Source of the DNA: an uncultured Alphaproteobacteria bacterium | GTDB lineage: Bacteria; Pseudomonadota; Alphaproteobacteria; Rs-D84 | NCBI GenBank assembly: GCA_944389465.1 | Contig: CALXML010000004.1 | Coordinates: forward strand, 41,065-105,064 | Direction: 5' to 3' | DNA length: 64,000 bases | Part shown: one piece after another, positions 22,718-32,914 of the stretch | Layout of the letters: each line of letters opens with the position of its first letter | Position numbering within the stretch: the first letter of the stretch is position 1 | The notes under the pieces: model-generated | Told to the model about the DNA's origin: nothing | Databases searched by the model: none | The model's input: only the letters and a program-made list of their open reading frames with translations | Made by a program: the position numbers and the translations under genes

Positions 22718-23516
22718 TAATAACAACCACCGCCTTGCGACGCAGTTGTTTTAATTGTTGGTCTGCAATGAACATAGATTGTTTAAACAACGCATTTTGT
22801 TCAATAACATCGTCCAGTTTACCGTACTCTTCTGTTTTTTTAGTATCGCATACCAATAATACACTGCGGTCAACCACTGGCGACCATGTCAGTTTTGGTA
22901 AATTTACAACACGGTTGCGAATATCTGTTGCCAATTCATATTGTACGGCGGTAAATTTTTGTGGTGCCCCACCCAAATCACGTGCCATTTGCATTGCGTC
23001 GTCACAACTGGTGGGCTTGGTCAATTTTGCCGCCACATCGGCCGGAATATCCACCAATCTGATAATGGTCATTTCAATTGGCAAACCCTGTGCACGTGCA
23101 ATTTCATCTTTTTCATTTGCAATATCAGCGTCCGTTACATCAACTGTCGGCAGTATTGTTCGTGCAACAATAATTTGCCATGCAATTTCTGCACGCATGG
23201 CAGTGCGCGCCATTTCACGTTCAGTTGCAGACAAATCACCCAAATTCATTTTTTTCAATTCGGCATCAACCGTTTCATCATCCGGATTGACGCCAAAATT
23301 TTGTGCATAAGCCAATTTTACACTGTCATCAATAATGTTTTGCAATGCAACGCGTCTGTTATCGGTTGATGTTTGTCCCTGTTTGTTCATCAGTGTTACA
23401 CGTGCCGTTACATCAGCATCCGTAACAGGTGTTCCATTAACAGTTGCCACAACAGACGCCGCAATTGCAGGTGCACTTAATATACATGACAAAATTACCG
23501 CAAATAATTTTTTCAT
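22695..23516 (-). CDS. SurA-like periplasmic chaperone (SurA_N type), no clear PPIase domain
   Basis: The signal peptide (MKKLFAVILSCILSAPAIA) is followed by SVVATVNGTPVTDADVTARV, the typical SurA N-terminal chaperone start (IxA.VNG..IT..D). The 273-aa protein is much shorter than E. coli SurA (about 430 aa). After residue 140 a degenerate parvulin-like stretch (EMTIIRLVDIPA...) may remain, but the conserved parvulin active-site blocks are not evident. Its place directly downstream of lptD matches the lptD-surA operon, so it probably helps outer-membrane protein folding. The RBS is AGAGGGG. Confidence 0.75.
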   Translation of the reverse strand: MKKLFAVILSCILSAPAIAASVVATVNGTPVTDADVTARVTLMNKQGQTSTDNRRVALQNIIDDSVKLAYAQNFGVNPDDETVDAELKKMNLGDLSATEREMARTAMRAEIAWQIIVARTILPTVDVTDADIANEKDEIARAQGLPIEMTIIRLVDIPADVAAKLTKPTSCDDAMQMARDLGGAPQKFTAVQYELATDIRNRVVNLPKLTWSPVVDRSVLLVCDTKKTEEYGKLDDVIEQNALFKQSMFIADQQLKQLRRKAVVVINDDRYEL

Positions 23517-23542
23517 ATAAATCCCCTCTTTCCTGTTATAAA

Positions 23543-25564
23543 TCAGTATCGTTGGCCATTAATACTCATCCCAAATTTAAATTGAAATGATGTTGTCCCG
23601 ACATAGTCATTTTTAATCGCATTATCACGATGGTATTCCAATGATAAATAATAGCACGGATGGGTATAGAATACCCCCCCAGAATGACGTTGGAATCTGT
23701 TGTCCGTGACATTGTATACTGCATTAAAGCGCACTGACCACCGGTTAGTCAATTGGACACCAATCCCCGCCATAAATTCGTTTATACTGTCCTGTTCCGC
23801 ATTATTCGCATATGTATCAATAAATTTACGTGACCAAATATGTCCAACTTTTAAGAAATTTTCAGAAGTTCCAATAATGGCAGATGTTTCCATATGTTGC
23901 AGTGCCATATCTGCTTGGTCCAGTCTGAATCTGGTTGTAAAATCCAACCATTCCGCATTGTCATATTCAAGGCGTCCCACGTAATCGGATGCGCCATTAT
24001 GAAATCCAGTGTTTGTATCTGTTTGAAAACGGGCTGTGAAATCATAAGTTTGACCGACAAAAACCTCAAACGTTTGGCCGGCCTGATTAAATGCAGAATA
24101 ACTGACACCATAATCAGCATATGTGCCATTTTCCCATAAATCAAAACCAGAAAACCGGTTGTCAGAAAACAGTGTTGTATCAGATAAAAATGCACCCGCA
24201 GAATCATTGTTTATTGCAAATTGACTTTCGTCTGTTTCGCGCATAACAGTTAATCGTGCGCGTGGTTCAATAACCTGTATCCATTCGCTGGTGGTGCGGA
24301 ATAAAGGCAATCCCCATTCAACATATCCACTGGGTAAAAATCTGTCCTTCAGGCCTGAAAAACTGGCCATGTCCACCAAATCCGTGTCGTTAAAATTGTA
24401 CACATCGTAACGTGCAGATATACTGGCCGTTATTCTGTTGCCACCCCATAACGTCCACGGTGAAATGACGCGAACATCACCGATTAAACGTTGGGAAGAT
24501 GTGCCATCCCCAGAAATTCCCAATACGTCCGCATCCAATGTAAAATAAGTTTCCTTAAATACAGGCTTGGTCTGATATGTTGCACGTATGTTTGGCAAAA
24601 TATTGCCCGACGGTGTGGCATAATAACGGTTTCCACTTCTTAATTCTTGGAATATATGTGCATCGGCAACAACATAACCACTTTGCCCAAACAGTTCAAT
24701 TGACGCGCCGGAATCCAAGTAAGGCTGGTCATCATAAAATCCATATTTTTGCAGGAATGTTTTATCAGATGCGCGTTCCAAAAATACTGTTGCACGTGCA
24801 TATTCACCCAACCCGATAACGTCATTATTGGATATGTACCATCTGTCTTCGCCCATACGATTATGGGTATATGCGCCATACGTGCGATATTGTGAATGGT
24901 CCAGATTTAACCGATGTTCCAATTGGAACAAAGGATTTTCTTTTGTTAAAATAGATGTAGTAAACGTTAAATCGTGTGTGTCTGAAAAATTCACATACAA
25001 AGGTATGTTTATTTGCGTTCCCATATTGTTGGTGGAACCAAAATCAGGCATTAAAAAACCTGTTTTATATTTTACAGACGGGTCAGGCATTTCAAAGAAA
25101 GGCAACCAAAACACCGGTATATCATATGTACGCAGCACTGGACTGAAAAAACGCAACATATGCGATTCCATATCGTGTACAATTCTGCGTGTGGAAATTC
25201 GCCATGCGTCCCCATATGCATCACAATCATCGCATGCGGTAAAAGAGGCGTTATATGCGATGGTTTCGTCACCCTGATGAACAATGTTATCCGATTCAAT
25301 GTAAACGTGGTCACCCAACCATAATTTTATATCATTACCGGCCATATTTTTGCCGTTGTTTGACAGGTAAGAATCAGTCAGGGTCATGCGCTGGCCGGTT
25401 TGATTAACGATTTCAGTGTCCCCAGACGTTTTAATTGTTTCTGATTTTACATCGTATTCAATTTTATCAGCCGTAATAGTTTTTGGGGTTTCAACGTCAA
25501 CAGATGCCGCATTGACAATTGCAGGATACAGGCAGAATATAAAAGATAAATAATATTTTCTCAT
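23543..25564 (-). CDS. lptD: LPS-assembly outer-membrane protein LptD
   Basis: LptD inserts lipopolysaccharide into the outer leaflet. After a signal peptide (to about residue 19) there is an OstA/LptA-like N-terminal domain (ITADKIEYDVKSETIKTSGDTEIV), then the conserved LptD start of the barrel: FWLPFFEMPDPSVKYKTGFLMPDFG, followed by many amphipathic strands to the C-terminal FKFGMSINGQRY. Of the cysteines, only a CDDC pair near residue 112 stands out. The 673 aa are on the short side. The ATG overlaps the lptF/G stop by 4 nt, and surA-like follows. Confidence 0.93.
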   Translation of the reverse strand: MRKYYLSFIFCLYPAIVNAASVDVETPKTITADKIEYDVKSETIKTSGDTEIVNQTGQRMTLTDSYLSNNGKNMAGNDIKLWLGDHVYIESDNIVHQGDETIAYNASFTACDDCDAYGDAWRISTRRIVHDMESHMLRFFSPVLRTYDIPVFWLPFFEMPDPSVKYKTGFLMPDFGSTNNMGTQINIPLYVNFSDTHDLTFTTSILTKENPLFQLEHRLNLDHSQYRTYGAYTHNRMGEDRWYISNNDVIGLGEYARATVFLERASDKTFLQKYGFYDDQPYLDSGASIELFGQSGYVVADAHIFQELRSGNRYYATPSGNILPNIRATYQTKPVFKETYFTLDADVLGISGDGTSSQRLIGDVRVISPWTLWGGNRITASISARYDVYNFNDTDLVDMASFSGLKDRFLPSGYVEWGLPLFRTTSEWIQVIEPRARLTVMRETDESQFAINNDSAGAFLSDTTLFSDNRFSGFDLWENGTYADYGVSYSAFNQAGQTFEVFVGQTYDFTARFQTDTNTGFHNGASDYVGRLEYDNAEWLDFTTRFRLDQADMALQHMETSAIIGTSENFLKVGHIWSRKFIDTYANNAEQDSINEFMAGIGVQLTNRWSVRFNAVYNVTDNRFQRHSGGVFYTHPCYYLSLEYHRDNAIKNDYVGTTSFQFKFGMSINGQRY

Positions 25565-26619
25565 TTTTTTAACAACGCATATAATATTCCGCCCAACACC
25601 AGTAAAATAGCAAACGCCAACAGTAAAAATTCTGTTACACTGCCAATCATATTAGATGCTGACATATACAACGACATCACCACGGCCATTGCAGCCACGG
25701 CAACTGCGGGCGCAAAACTGGCGCGTCTGCGCAATAGTGATGAACGCAGCAAGATGGTTGCACATAACGCCGCCAATATCAAATTCATAATCGGGCCAAA
25801 GAAACGACTGCTTAATTCCGCCAAAACCATTTGATGTTGTTTTTCATTTGGCGAATCCAATACAGATTTTACCAACATTGATGTTGGAATACGACGAACA
25901 CGGAAAGAATTTTCGCCATCTTTATCGGCAACATTTAAATCCATGTCAAAACTGTCAAAAGTACCGGTTGTTAATGTGTCGCCATTTGCCTGTAATGAAC
26001 CATTTGTCATAACAATGGACAGCCCACGTGGCGTTGATACCAGTTTGCCTTTTTCAGCAAAAATGGTAACCGGTGCATCCCCATCACGCATATCGGATAA
26101 CATAACCTGACTTAAATCGTGGCCAGAAACCTTGTCCACGTATACGACCAAACCGTCTGTTATCTGTGTAAATGCAGATTCCTGTAATTTCATATGTGCC
26201 AAACCATAGCGCAAATTCCATTGTGTGGAATAAAATAACGCCTGTGATTGCGGTACAACCCATACGTTTAATATAAAATGTAATACCGTCAGAATTAACG
26301 CCAAAACCAATGCCGGTCGTGCCAATTGCTTTGGCGACAAACCAGACGCCGCCATAACAGTAATTTCATTATCTGAAATCAGTTTGTTGTAAACAAATAT
26401 TATGGCAATAAAAGTAACAAACGGGATAATAATAGAAACAATAAATGGCACCATTAATAATGTTAAACCCAAAAAACTGGTTAATTCCACGCCATAATTT
26501 AACAAAAACTTCATCATGGACATAATTTGCAACATCCATGCCAGTCCGGTCAGCACCAGCAACAGCATTATAAAAATCGCGACCAGTTGACGCGTGAAGT
26601 ATCTGTTCAGTATTTTCAT
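25561..26619 (-). CDS. LPS export permease of the LptF/LptG family
   Basis: The 352-aa protein has the LptF/G plan: two N-terminal membrane helices (about residues 15-37 and 45-75), the coupling region DNEITVMAASGLSPKQLARPA (near 84-104), a periplasmic beta-jellyroll (about 125-255) and two to three C-terminal helices. LptF and LptG pair with LptB to extract LPS from the inner membrane. Only one of the pair is present in the window, so F or G cannot be decided; the partner must lie elsewhere. It forms an overlapping operon with lptD. Confidence 0.88.
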   Translation of the reverse strand: MKILNRYFTRQLVAIFIMLLLVLTGLAWMLQIMSMMKFLLNYGVELTSFLGLTLLMVPFIVSIIIPFVTFIAIIFVYNKLISDNEITVMAASGLSPKQLARPALVLALILTVLHFILNVWVVPQSQALFYSTQWNLRYGLAHMKLQESAFTQITDGLVVYVDKVSGHDLSQVMLSDMRDGDAPVTIFAEKGKLVSTPRGLSIVMTNGSLQANGDTLTTGTFDSFDMDLNVADKDGENSFRVRRIPTSMLVKSVLDSPNEKQHQMVLAELSSRFFGPIMNLILAALCATILLRSSLLRRRASFAPAVAVAAMAVVMSLYMSASNMIGSVTEFLLLAFAILLVLGGILYALLKK

Positions 26620-26764
26620 ATTTATTCAGTATAAAGCCCAAAAGCCATACCGTCAAATTATATTTGCATATATTCTTGGGTTATCAATATATTGAAATAT
26701 TCAGAATTTACTTGCATTTATGCGATTCGGATAAAATAATAAGAATGTTCTTAAAAGTTTTTTT

Positions 26765-26792
26765 AAGGGCGGGGTTGAAAGACCCCGCCCTT
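26765..26792. promoter_or_regulatory. GC-rich leader hairpin upstream of nusA
   Basis: AAGGGCGGGG (26765-26774) and CCCCGCCCTT (26783-26792) form a perfect 10-bp stem, 47 bp before nusA. There is no T run on the plus strand, but GAA/TTTTTTTAA lies before it, so it could terminate a minus-strand transcript or structure the nusA leader. No convincing promoter was placed in this 220-bp gap. Confidence 0.5.
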
Positions 26793-26839
26793 ATGAATAA
26801 AAATAGACACAAAAACACAAATTGAAGGAGAAAAAACAA

Positions 26840-28378
26840 ATGTCTTTTGTTTCTATGCCCCGTCAAGATTTGCTGTTGGCCATTGATTCTTTGGCCCAAG
26901 AAAAGCAAATAGACCGTGAAATAGTTATTGATTCATTAGAGGCCGCCATCGCAAAAATCGCAAAACATAAATATGGCGAAGAATTTAATATCACGGCTGA
27001 AATAGACAGAAAAAACGGTGCAATACATGTAAAACGTTTGTTTGAAGTTATTGAATCCCCTGAATCACGGGGCGATGAATACGATGCAAATACAATGTTA
27101 ACTGTATCACAGGCTAAAAAATACGCCAAAAACCCACAGGTTGGTGACATTGTGGAAGATTCTTTGCCTGAACCAGAATTTGGCCGTATGGCATTTCAGA
27201 CGGCACGTCAAATTATGACTGCCCGTGTTCGTGATGCTGAAAAGGGCCGTCAATACGAAGAGTTCAAGGATAACATCGGTGATATTGTCAGTGGTATTGT
27301 AAAACGTATTGAATTTGGCAATGTATTTGTTGATATAAATGGCAAAGCCGAAGGATATATCAAGGGCACAGAATTAATCCCCGGTGAACGTTTGGCGGTT
27401 GGCGACCGTGTGCGTGCATTAATTATGGATGTTGCGCGTTCAAATACTGGGCCACAAATATTTTTAACCCGTACACATCCTATGTTTATGGAAAAATTAT
27501 TTGTACAGGAAGTTCCAGAAATATACGAAGGCATCATTAAAATCAAGTCTGTTGCCCGTGCCCCCGGCAGTCACGCAAAAATTGCCGTTGAAACCCAAGA
27601 CCCATCAATTGATGCCGTTGGTATGACCGTTGGTATCAAGGGAACACGTATTCAACCGGTTATTAATGAATGCCATGGTGAAAAGATTGACGTTATTTTG
27701 TATTCTGATGACCCAGCGGTGTTTATTGTTAATGCAATGCAGCCGGCCAAAGTTGCAAAAATCATTGTTGACGAAGACACACGCAGTGCGGCCGTTGTTG
27801 TAAACGAAGACCAACAGTCATTGGCAATTGGCCGTCGTGGTCAAAACGTCCGTTTGGCATCCCAGTTAACAGGCTGGAACATTGATGTTATGAATGAACA
27901 AACCGAACAAGAACGTCGTGCCAAGGAAGTAAAAGAAAAAACAGAATTGTTTATGTCTGCATTGGACGTTGATGAAATGTTGGCACACCTGTTGGTTACA
28001 GAAGGTTTCCGTTCCATAGAAGAAATTGCATTCGTTGACATCAGTGAACTAGAGGGCATTGATGGCTTTAACGCAGAATTGGCAACAGAATTGCAAAATC
28101 GTGCAAAGTCATATTTGCAAAAGCAAGAAGAACAATACAAGGACGACGGTCATAAATTGGGTATGACTGATGATTTGTTGAACTTTGATTTCATTAAACG
28201 TCCAATTATTATGCAGTTGGGTAATGCGGGGATAAAATCTTTGTCTGATTTGGCGGATTTATCAACCGATGAATTAATTGAAATCTTGGGCGAAGATACC
28301 ATGAGTCCGCGCTTGGCCGGTCGTGTAATTATGAAGGCACGTGAAATGGTCTATGGCATTACACAGGGTGAAGAATAA
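26840..28378 (+). CDS. nusA: transcription termination/antitermination factor NusA
   Basis: NusA binds RNA polymerase and modulates pausing, termination and rRNA antitermination. The 512-aa protein has the N-terminal polymerase-binding domain, an S1 domain (GDIVSGIVKRIEFGNVFVDI, near residues 135-155), two KH domains (GIKGTRIQPVINE; AIGRRGQNVRLASQLTGW) and C-terminal helix-hairpin-helix repeats. The ATG at 26840 follows AAGGAG; an in-frame start 18 nt earlier lies inside the ribosome site. The usual upstream rimP and the ylxR gene between nusA and infB are both absent. Confidence 0.95.
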   Translation: MSFVSMPRQDLLLAIDSLAQEKQIDREIVIDSLEAAIAKIAKHKYGEEFNITAEIDRKNGAIHVKRLFEVIESPESRGDEYDANTMLTVSQAKKYAKNPQVGDIVEDSLPEPEFGRMAFQTARQIMTARVRDAEKGRQYEEFKDNIGDIVSGIVKRIEFGNVFVDINGKAEGYIKGTELIPGERLAVGDRVRALIMDVARSNTGPQIFLTRTHPMFMEKLFVQEVPEIYEGIIKIKSVARAPGSHAKIAVETQDPSIDAVGMTVGIKGTRIQPVINECHGEKIDVILYSDDPAVFIVNAMQPAKVAKIIVDEDTRSAAVVVNEDQQSLAIGRRGQNVRLASQLTGWNIDVMNEQTEQERRAKEVKEKTELFMSALDVDEMLAHLLVTEGFRSIEEIAFVDISELEGIDGFNAELATELQNRAKSYLQKQEEQYKDDGHKLGMTDDLLNFDFIKRPIIMQLGNAGIKSLSDLADLSTDELIEILGEDTMSPRLAGRVIMKAREMVYGITQGEE

Positions 28379-28395
28379 TAAACGGAGTATTATTT

Positions 28396-30819
28396 ATGGC
28401 GACATTAACACTTGGAAAATCTGTAACTATTGACGCGGTTCAAAGTAAAAAGGGCGATGCGGTGTTTGTTGAACGCCGCCGCCGTGTTGTTGCCCCCGGC
28501 AGCAAAGAATTACGCGAAGAACCGTCCCAGCCTGCCACGTCACACAATGCGGCTGATGATAAATTGCGCGCTGTATTAGAGGCCGCCCGTGCCCGCGAAG
28601 AGGAACGTAAAAAACGTGCCGCCGCCGAGGCCGCCCAACGTGCCGCGCGCGAGGCTGAAATAGCCCGTGAAACACGTGAATACGAACAGGTCAAAGAACA
28701 ATTGGCTGCGCGTGAAAATGTCGCCACAGACACGCCAGATACGCCAGTTGAAAAACCAAGCGTGAATGCCGCCCAATCTGTGCAATCTGGCCAGCCCAGA
28801 AAACAATTTAATCATGCGCAATCACAATCGCGTTCTAAATCAGCCCACGATGACGAAGATGCTGATATGGGACGTCAATCTAAATTTGGTAATCCCAAGA
28901 AAGATTTTAAAAAGACAGGAAAAATTTCCTTGCACGATATTGTGATTGGTGGTGATGATGACGATGATGAAATTGCGTTACGTGGCGCAAACCGTCGCCG
29001 GTCCGAAGCGTCATTAAAACGTTTCCGTGAAAAGGCGCGTGCTGTATTTTCTGCCCCGCAAAAGGTGGAACATGTCGTCACATTGGGCGATACAATCACG
29101 GTCAAAGATTTGGCCGCCGCCATGGCAGAAAAAGTTGGCAACGTTATCAAAAAATTAATGGAAATGGGAATGATGGTTTCCCAGAATCAGTCTATTGATG
29201 CAGATACTGCTGAATTGATTGCATCAGAATTTGGGGCCAAGGTAAAGCGTGTTGAATTAAAACCATATGCAGACCAATTGGAACGCGAACCAAATCCAGA
29301 AAATATGCAACCACGTCCACCTGTTGTGACTGTTGTGGGACACGTTGACCATGGAAAAACATCATTGTTGGACGCATTTCGTCATGCAAATGTTGCTGCA
29401 CGCGAAGCGGGCGGTATTACGCAACATATTTCTGCGTACGAAGTAAAAACAAAATCCGGTTCAATGATAACATTTTTGGACACCCCCGGTCACGAAACCT
29501 TTACAGCAATGCGTGCACGTGGTGCGCAAATTGCTGATATTGTTGTGTTGGTTGTGGCGGCAAACGATTCCATAATGCCCCAAACCATAGAGGCCATAAA
29601 CCATATTCGTGCCGCCAAAGTTCCATTTATCGTTGCAATTAATAAAATTGATTTGCCAGATGCCGACCCAACACGCGTAAAAACAGACCTGTTACAGCAA
29701 GAGGTCCAAGTAGAAGATATGGGCGGCGATATTCAATGTGTGGAAATTTCCGCGACAAAACATATTGGTCTGGAAAAATTGGAAGAGGCCATCTTGTTAC
29801 AGGCTGAAATAATGGATTTGCGTGCCGACTTTGATATGCCCGCTGTTGCATATGTGGTAGAGGCGAAGATGGAACGTGGCCTTGGGGCGACGGCGACCAT
29901 TTTAATGCGTCAGGGTACGTTAAAGATAGGCGATGTATTCGTTGTTGGTGAAACATATGGACGTGTACGCGGATTGATTAATTCCGCCGGCGAACGTGTA
30001 AAATCTGTCAAGGCCGGTCAACCTGTTGTTGTGCTGGGATTAAACAGTGTCCCCAGTGCCGGTGACGAATTGCACGTTATGGAAACCGAGGCTCAAACCC
30101 GTGAAGTTGCCGCATACCGCGCACAACAGGCACGTGACAGGGCAAATGCTGTTAAACGCACATCTTTACAGGAATTATTCGCCAAGCGCGATGAAAATAA
30201 AAAATTGGTGTTACCGATTGTTCTGCGTGCTGACGTTCAGGGCAGTGTAGAGGCCATCACCGATATGTTAAAAGATATTCAAACGGACAAGGCTTCTGTT
30301 GAAATTCTGTCATCTGGTGTTGGACAAATTACCGAAGGTGACATTCGTTTGGCATCTGCATCGGGTGCGGTTGTGATTGCGTTTAATGTTCGTGCGGATG
30401 CAGCGGTGCGTGATATGGCGCGTAACAATGGTGTGGACATTCGTTATCACAGTGTTGTTTATCGTATAACGGATGAAATCAAAGAAATTTTGGCCGGAAA
30501 ATTGGCCCCAGAACGCAGGGAAAACTTTATCGGATATGCCGATGTGATTGCATTGTTCACCGTTGGCAAGGGCGTCCGCGTTGCTGGTTGTCGTATCAGC
30601 GAAGGTGTCATAAAGAAAGATGCCTTTGTTCGCCTGTTGCGTAACAATGTTGTTATATACGACGGCAAAATTGGCGAATTACGCCGTGAAAAGAACGAAG
30701 TGCGCGAAGTTTCCGGTGCGGGCGTTGAATTTGGTATGTCTTTTGATAAATATAATGATTTAAAAGAGGGCGACCGTGTTGAATGTTACGAGATAGAAGA
30801 GGTTCGCGCAAAATTATAA
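28396..30819 (+). CDS. infB: translation initiation factor IF-2
   Basis: IF-2 is the GTPase that brings initiator tRNA to the 30S subunit. The 807-aa protein has a long charged Ala/Glu/Arg N-terminal region (residues 1-210), the IF2_N domain, the G domain with G1 GHVDHGKTS (near 316), G3 DTPGHETF and G4 NKID, then domains II, III and IV. It follows nusA by 17 nt in the conserved nusA-infB operon and ends before a terminator; rbfA is not downstream. Confidence 0.96.
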   Translation: MATLTLGKSVTIDAVQSKKGDAVFVERRRRVVAPGSKELREEPSQPATSHNAADDKLRAVLEAARAREEERKKRAAAEAAQRAAREAEIARETREYEQVKEQLAARENVATDTPDTPVEKPSVNAAQSVQSGQPRKQFNHAQSQSRSKSAHDDEDADMGRQSKFGNPKKDFKKTGKISLHDIVIGGDDDDDEIALRGANRRRSEASLKRFREKARAVFSAPQKVEHVVTLGDTITVKDLAAAMAEKVGNVIKKLMEMGMMVSQNQSIDADTAELIASEFGAKVKRVELKPYADQLEREPNPENMQPRPPVVTVVGHVDHGKTSLLDAFRHANVAAREAGGITQHISAYEVKTKSGSMITFLDTPGHETFTAMRARGAQIADIVVLVVAANDSIMPQTIEAINHIRAAKVPFIVAINKIDLPDADPTRVKTDLLQQEVQVEDMGGDIQCVEISATKHIGLEKLEEAILLQAEIMDLRADFDMPAVAYVVEAKMERGLGATATILMRQGTLKIGDVFVVGETYGRVRGLINSAGERVKSVKAGQPVVVLGLNSVPSAGDELHVMETEAQTREVAAYRAQQARDRANAVKRTSLQELFAKRDENKKLVLPIVLRADVQGSVEAITDMLKDIQTDKASVEILSSGVGQITEGDIRLASASGAVVIAFNVRADAAVRDMARNNGVDIRYHSVVYRITDEIKEILAGKLAPERRENFIGYADVIALFTVGKGVRVAGCRISEGVIKKDAFVRLLRNNVVIYDGKIGELRREKNEVREVSGAGVEFGMSFDKYNDLKEGDRVECYEIEEVRAKL

Positions 30820-30841
30820 TCTTAATCAGTATGGTTATATA

Positions 30842-30875
30842 AAAACACCGCCCGTTTGGACGGTGTTGTTTTTAT
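30842..30875. terminator. bidirectional terminator between infB and der
   Basis: AACACCG (30844-30850) with CGGTGTT (30861-30867), with a G-C rich inner loop and T runs on the plus strand; convergent genes. Confidence 0.75.
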
Positions 30876-32209
30876 TTATCATCAAATGGATTTTCATCTT
30901 TCTTGTATTCAATTACAATTGGTAAATGTTGCCAATTTAATGCATCTGCCAAACCACGCCGCAAATAACGTGTATATGATTCTGGTATATCAGATGCCCC
31001 ACCAACATTTATTGTAATTTTCATTGGATGACGTCCCGTTTGCCGTGCAAATTTTATTTTCATTGGGCGTTTCAACCGTGACATAGGTGGCTGACGCGCA
31101 TCAATTAATTTTTCAATAATTCTGTTAATTAAACTGGTTGGTGCATCTGTGTTTGATGTATCCCACTGTTCATAAATTCTGCGAAACATATTTTTTACCC
31201 CCGTGCCAGTTTCAGCAGATATGGCCAGTATTAACGGTTTGATTATTTGATGAAAAGAATTTGTAAATTGGTGTTTTAATTTTAATAATTTTTCATCACG
31301 AATTTCAGGGGCAACCAAATCCCACTTGTTTAATGCGACACATAAAATTTTCCCAGCATCATAAACCCGCGACGCAATACCCAGTGCCTGATTTTCAATA
31401 TTTTTGGTTGCATCAACCACCAAAATTACAACATCAGATTTTTCAATTGCGTCCAATGATTTCAGCGCAGACAGCGTTTCAACATCATCTGTAACACCGG
31501 CCTTGCGCCGCAGACCCGCCGTATCCATTAATATGATATCGCGCCCATAAAAGTTTGTTGGTATTTTTACTGTGTCACGTGTTATCCCCGGCGCATCCAT
31601 AACAATTTGACGTTTTTCACCCAAAACATAATTAACCAATGTGGATTTTCCAACGTTTGGTTGGCCCAAAATGGCAATTTTTAACTTTTGTGGTGTGTTA
31701 TTGGCCGTGTTGTCATTTTGCGCGTCTGGGGCGATTTTATTGATAAAATCATATATCGCATCAAACCCAGTTTTGTGTTCGGCTGAAACAGTCGCCGGTG
31801 CACCAAACCCCAGTTTATAAAATTCGTGTATGTCGGCCATACGTTTCCCAGATTCAGATTTGTTGGCCAGCAATAATACCGGTACACGTGTTTTACGACG
31901 TAATATGCGTGCCCAATCCATATCTGCGGGTGTTAATCCAACGCGACCATCAACAACGAATAACACGGCATCAGCAGATGCAATTGCATCAATTGCCATA
32001 TTTGTTGAATCGGCCGCAATGCCGGATTTTGCATTTTCCAATCCGGCCGTATCAACAACGGTCCACGCATATCCGCGCATATTACCACTGATGACATCAC
32101 GCGTAACACCGGGGCGGTCATGCACCAATGCATCGCGTGTCCCCGTCAGGGCATTAAATAAAGTTGATTTGCCGGTATTAGGCCGGCCTGCAATTATCAG
32201 TTTTGGCAT
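30872..32209 (-). CDS. der: ribosome-biogenesis GTPase Der (EngA)
   Basis: Der is the double-GTPase required for 50S assembly. Two G domains are present: GRPNTGKST at residues 8-16 and GQPNVGKST near 180, each with DTAGL (G3) and NKxD (G4: NKSE in the first, NKWD in the second). A KH-like C-terminal domain follows. The start at 32209 (after GGAAAAAAG) gives 445 aa; the longer frame to 32308 would add an unrelated hydrophobic segment. In gammaproteobacteria the order yfgM-bamB-der is conserved; here the same three occur in order but a Yip1-like gene on the other strand separates der from bamB. Confidence 0.95.
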   Translation of the reverse strand: MPKLIIAGRPNTGKSTLFNALTGTRDALVHDRPGVTRDVISGNMRGYAWTVVDTAGLENAKSGIAADSTNMAIDAIASADAVLFVVDGRVGLTPADMDWARILRRKTRVPVLLLANKSESGKRMADIHEFYKLGFGAPATVSAEHKTGFDAIYDFINKIAPDAQNDNTANNTPQKLKIAILGQPNVGKSTLVNYVLGEKRQIVMDAPGITRDTVKIPTNFYGRDIILMDTAGLRRKAGVTDDVETLSALKSLDAIEKSDVVILVVDATKNIENQALGIASRVYDAGKILCVALNKWDLVAPEIRDEKLLKLKHQFTNSFHQIIKPLILAISAETGTGVKNMFRRIYEQWDTSNTDAPTSLINRIIEKLIDARQPPMSRLKRPMKIKFARQTGRHPMKITINVGGASDIPESYTRYLRRGLADALNWQHLPIVIEYKKDENPFDDK

Positions 32210-32275
32210 AACTTTTTTCCATTGATTTTTTTTAATTATAAAGCAAAAATATAAATAATCAAATGGGGGTGTGAA

Positions 32276-32872
32276 ATGATGAAAAAAATTAAAAAAGGAT
32301 TCAAGCATATCAAAGATTTGATAATAAATCCAAAACGCTATTTCACAAAAATTGTTGCCGACGGCAACATGGAAGAGGCGATGTTAAAAGCATTCATCTA
32401 TGGCCTGTTGGGCGGATGCTTGGTACTGTTAATGCGCCTGTTGGGTGGGGCGACAATAACCATCGGTTCTATATTTACAGCATTAATAATTGTGCCCGTA
32501 TTGGCGGTTACGTTATTGTTCGTACTGGGTGGATTGATGATGCTGGTTTCTGAAATAACGGGTGGTGAACGTGATTGGGAAATCGCGATTAAGGGATTGG
32601 CATCTGTATTTTTTGTATATCCGGCAATATTGGTGTTAAATGCATTGGCGTTTAATTGCACATCTGTATGGATTGTCAGTTTAATTGGCGATGCATACGT
32701 ATTGTTCTTGTTCTATAATATCGCATTGTATTGTATGCGGGGCAAGCGCAGCAATGTTATAATTGTAATTTCTATATTGGCATTGTTCTTAATCACAATA
32801 TACGCAACAGATTATCGCATTGGCTGGTTTATGCTGAAAAACACCAGTGCCACATTGGCATGTTTACTGTAA
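32276..32872 (+). CDS. Yip1-domain-like integral membrane protein
   Basis: This 198-aa protein has five hydrophobic segments (about residues 38-57, 66-92, 105-124, 128-150, 160-178) after a short basic amphipathic start (KKIKKGFKHIKDLIINPKRYFTKI). The NPKRYF-type motif before the first helix resembles bacterial Yip1-family proteins, whose role is poorly known. Two consecutive ATGs (32276, 32279) follow GGGGGTG. It is divergent to der and convergent to bamB-like. Confidence 0.5.
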   Translation: MMKKIKKGFKHIKDLIINPKRYFTKIVADGNMEEAMLKAFIYGLLGGCLVLLMRLLGGATITIGSIFTALIIVPVLAVTLLFVLGGLMMLVSEITGGERDWEIAIKGLASVFFVYPAILVLNALAFNCTSVWIVSLIGDAYVLFLFYNIALYCMRGKRSNVIIVISILALFLITIYATDYRIGWFMLKNTSATLACLL

Positions 32873-32885
32873 GCAACAATAAATA

Positions 32886-32914
32886 AAAATCCCCGCAACT
32901 GCGGGGATTTTTTA
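32886..32914. terminator. bidirectional terminator between the Yip1-like and bamB-like genes
   Basis: AAATCCCCGC (32887-32896), loop AACT, GCGGGGATTT (32901-32910), T run. Confidence 0.88.
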
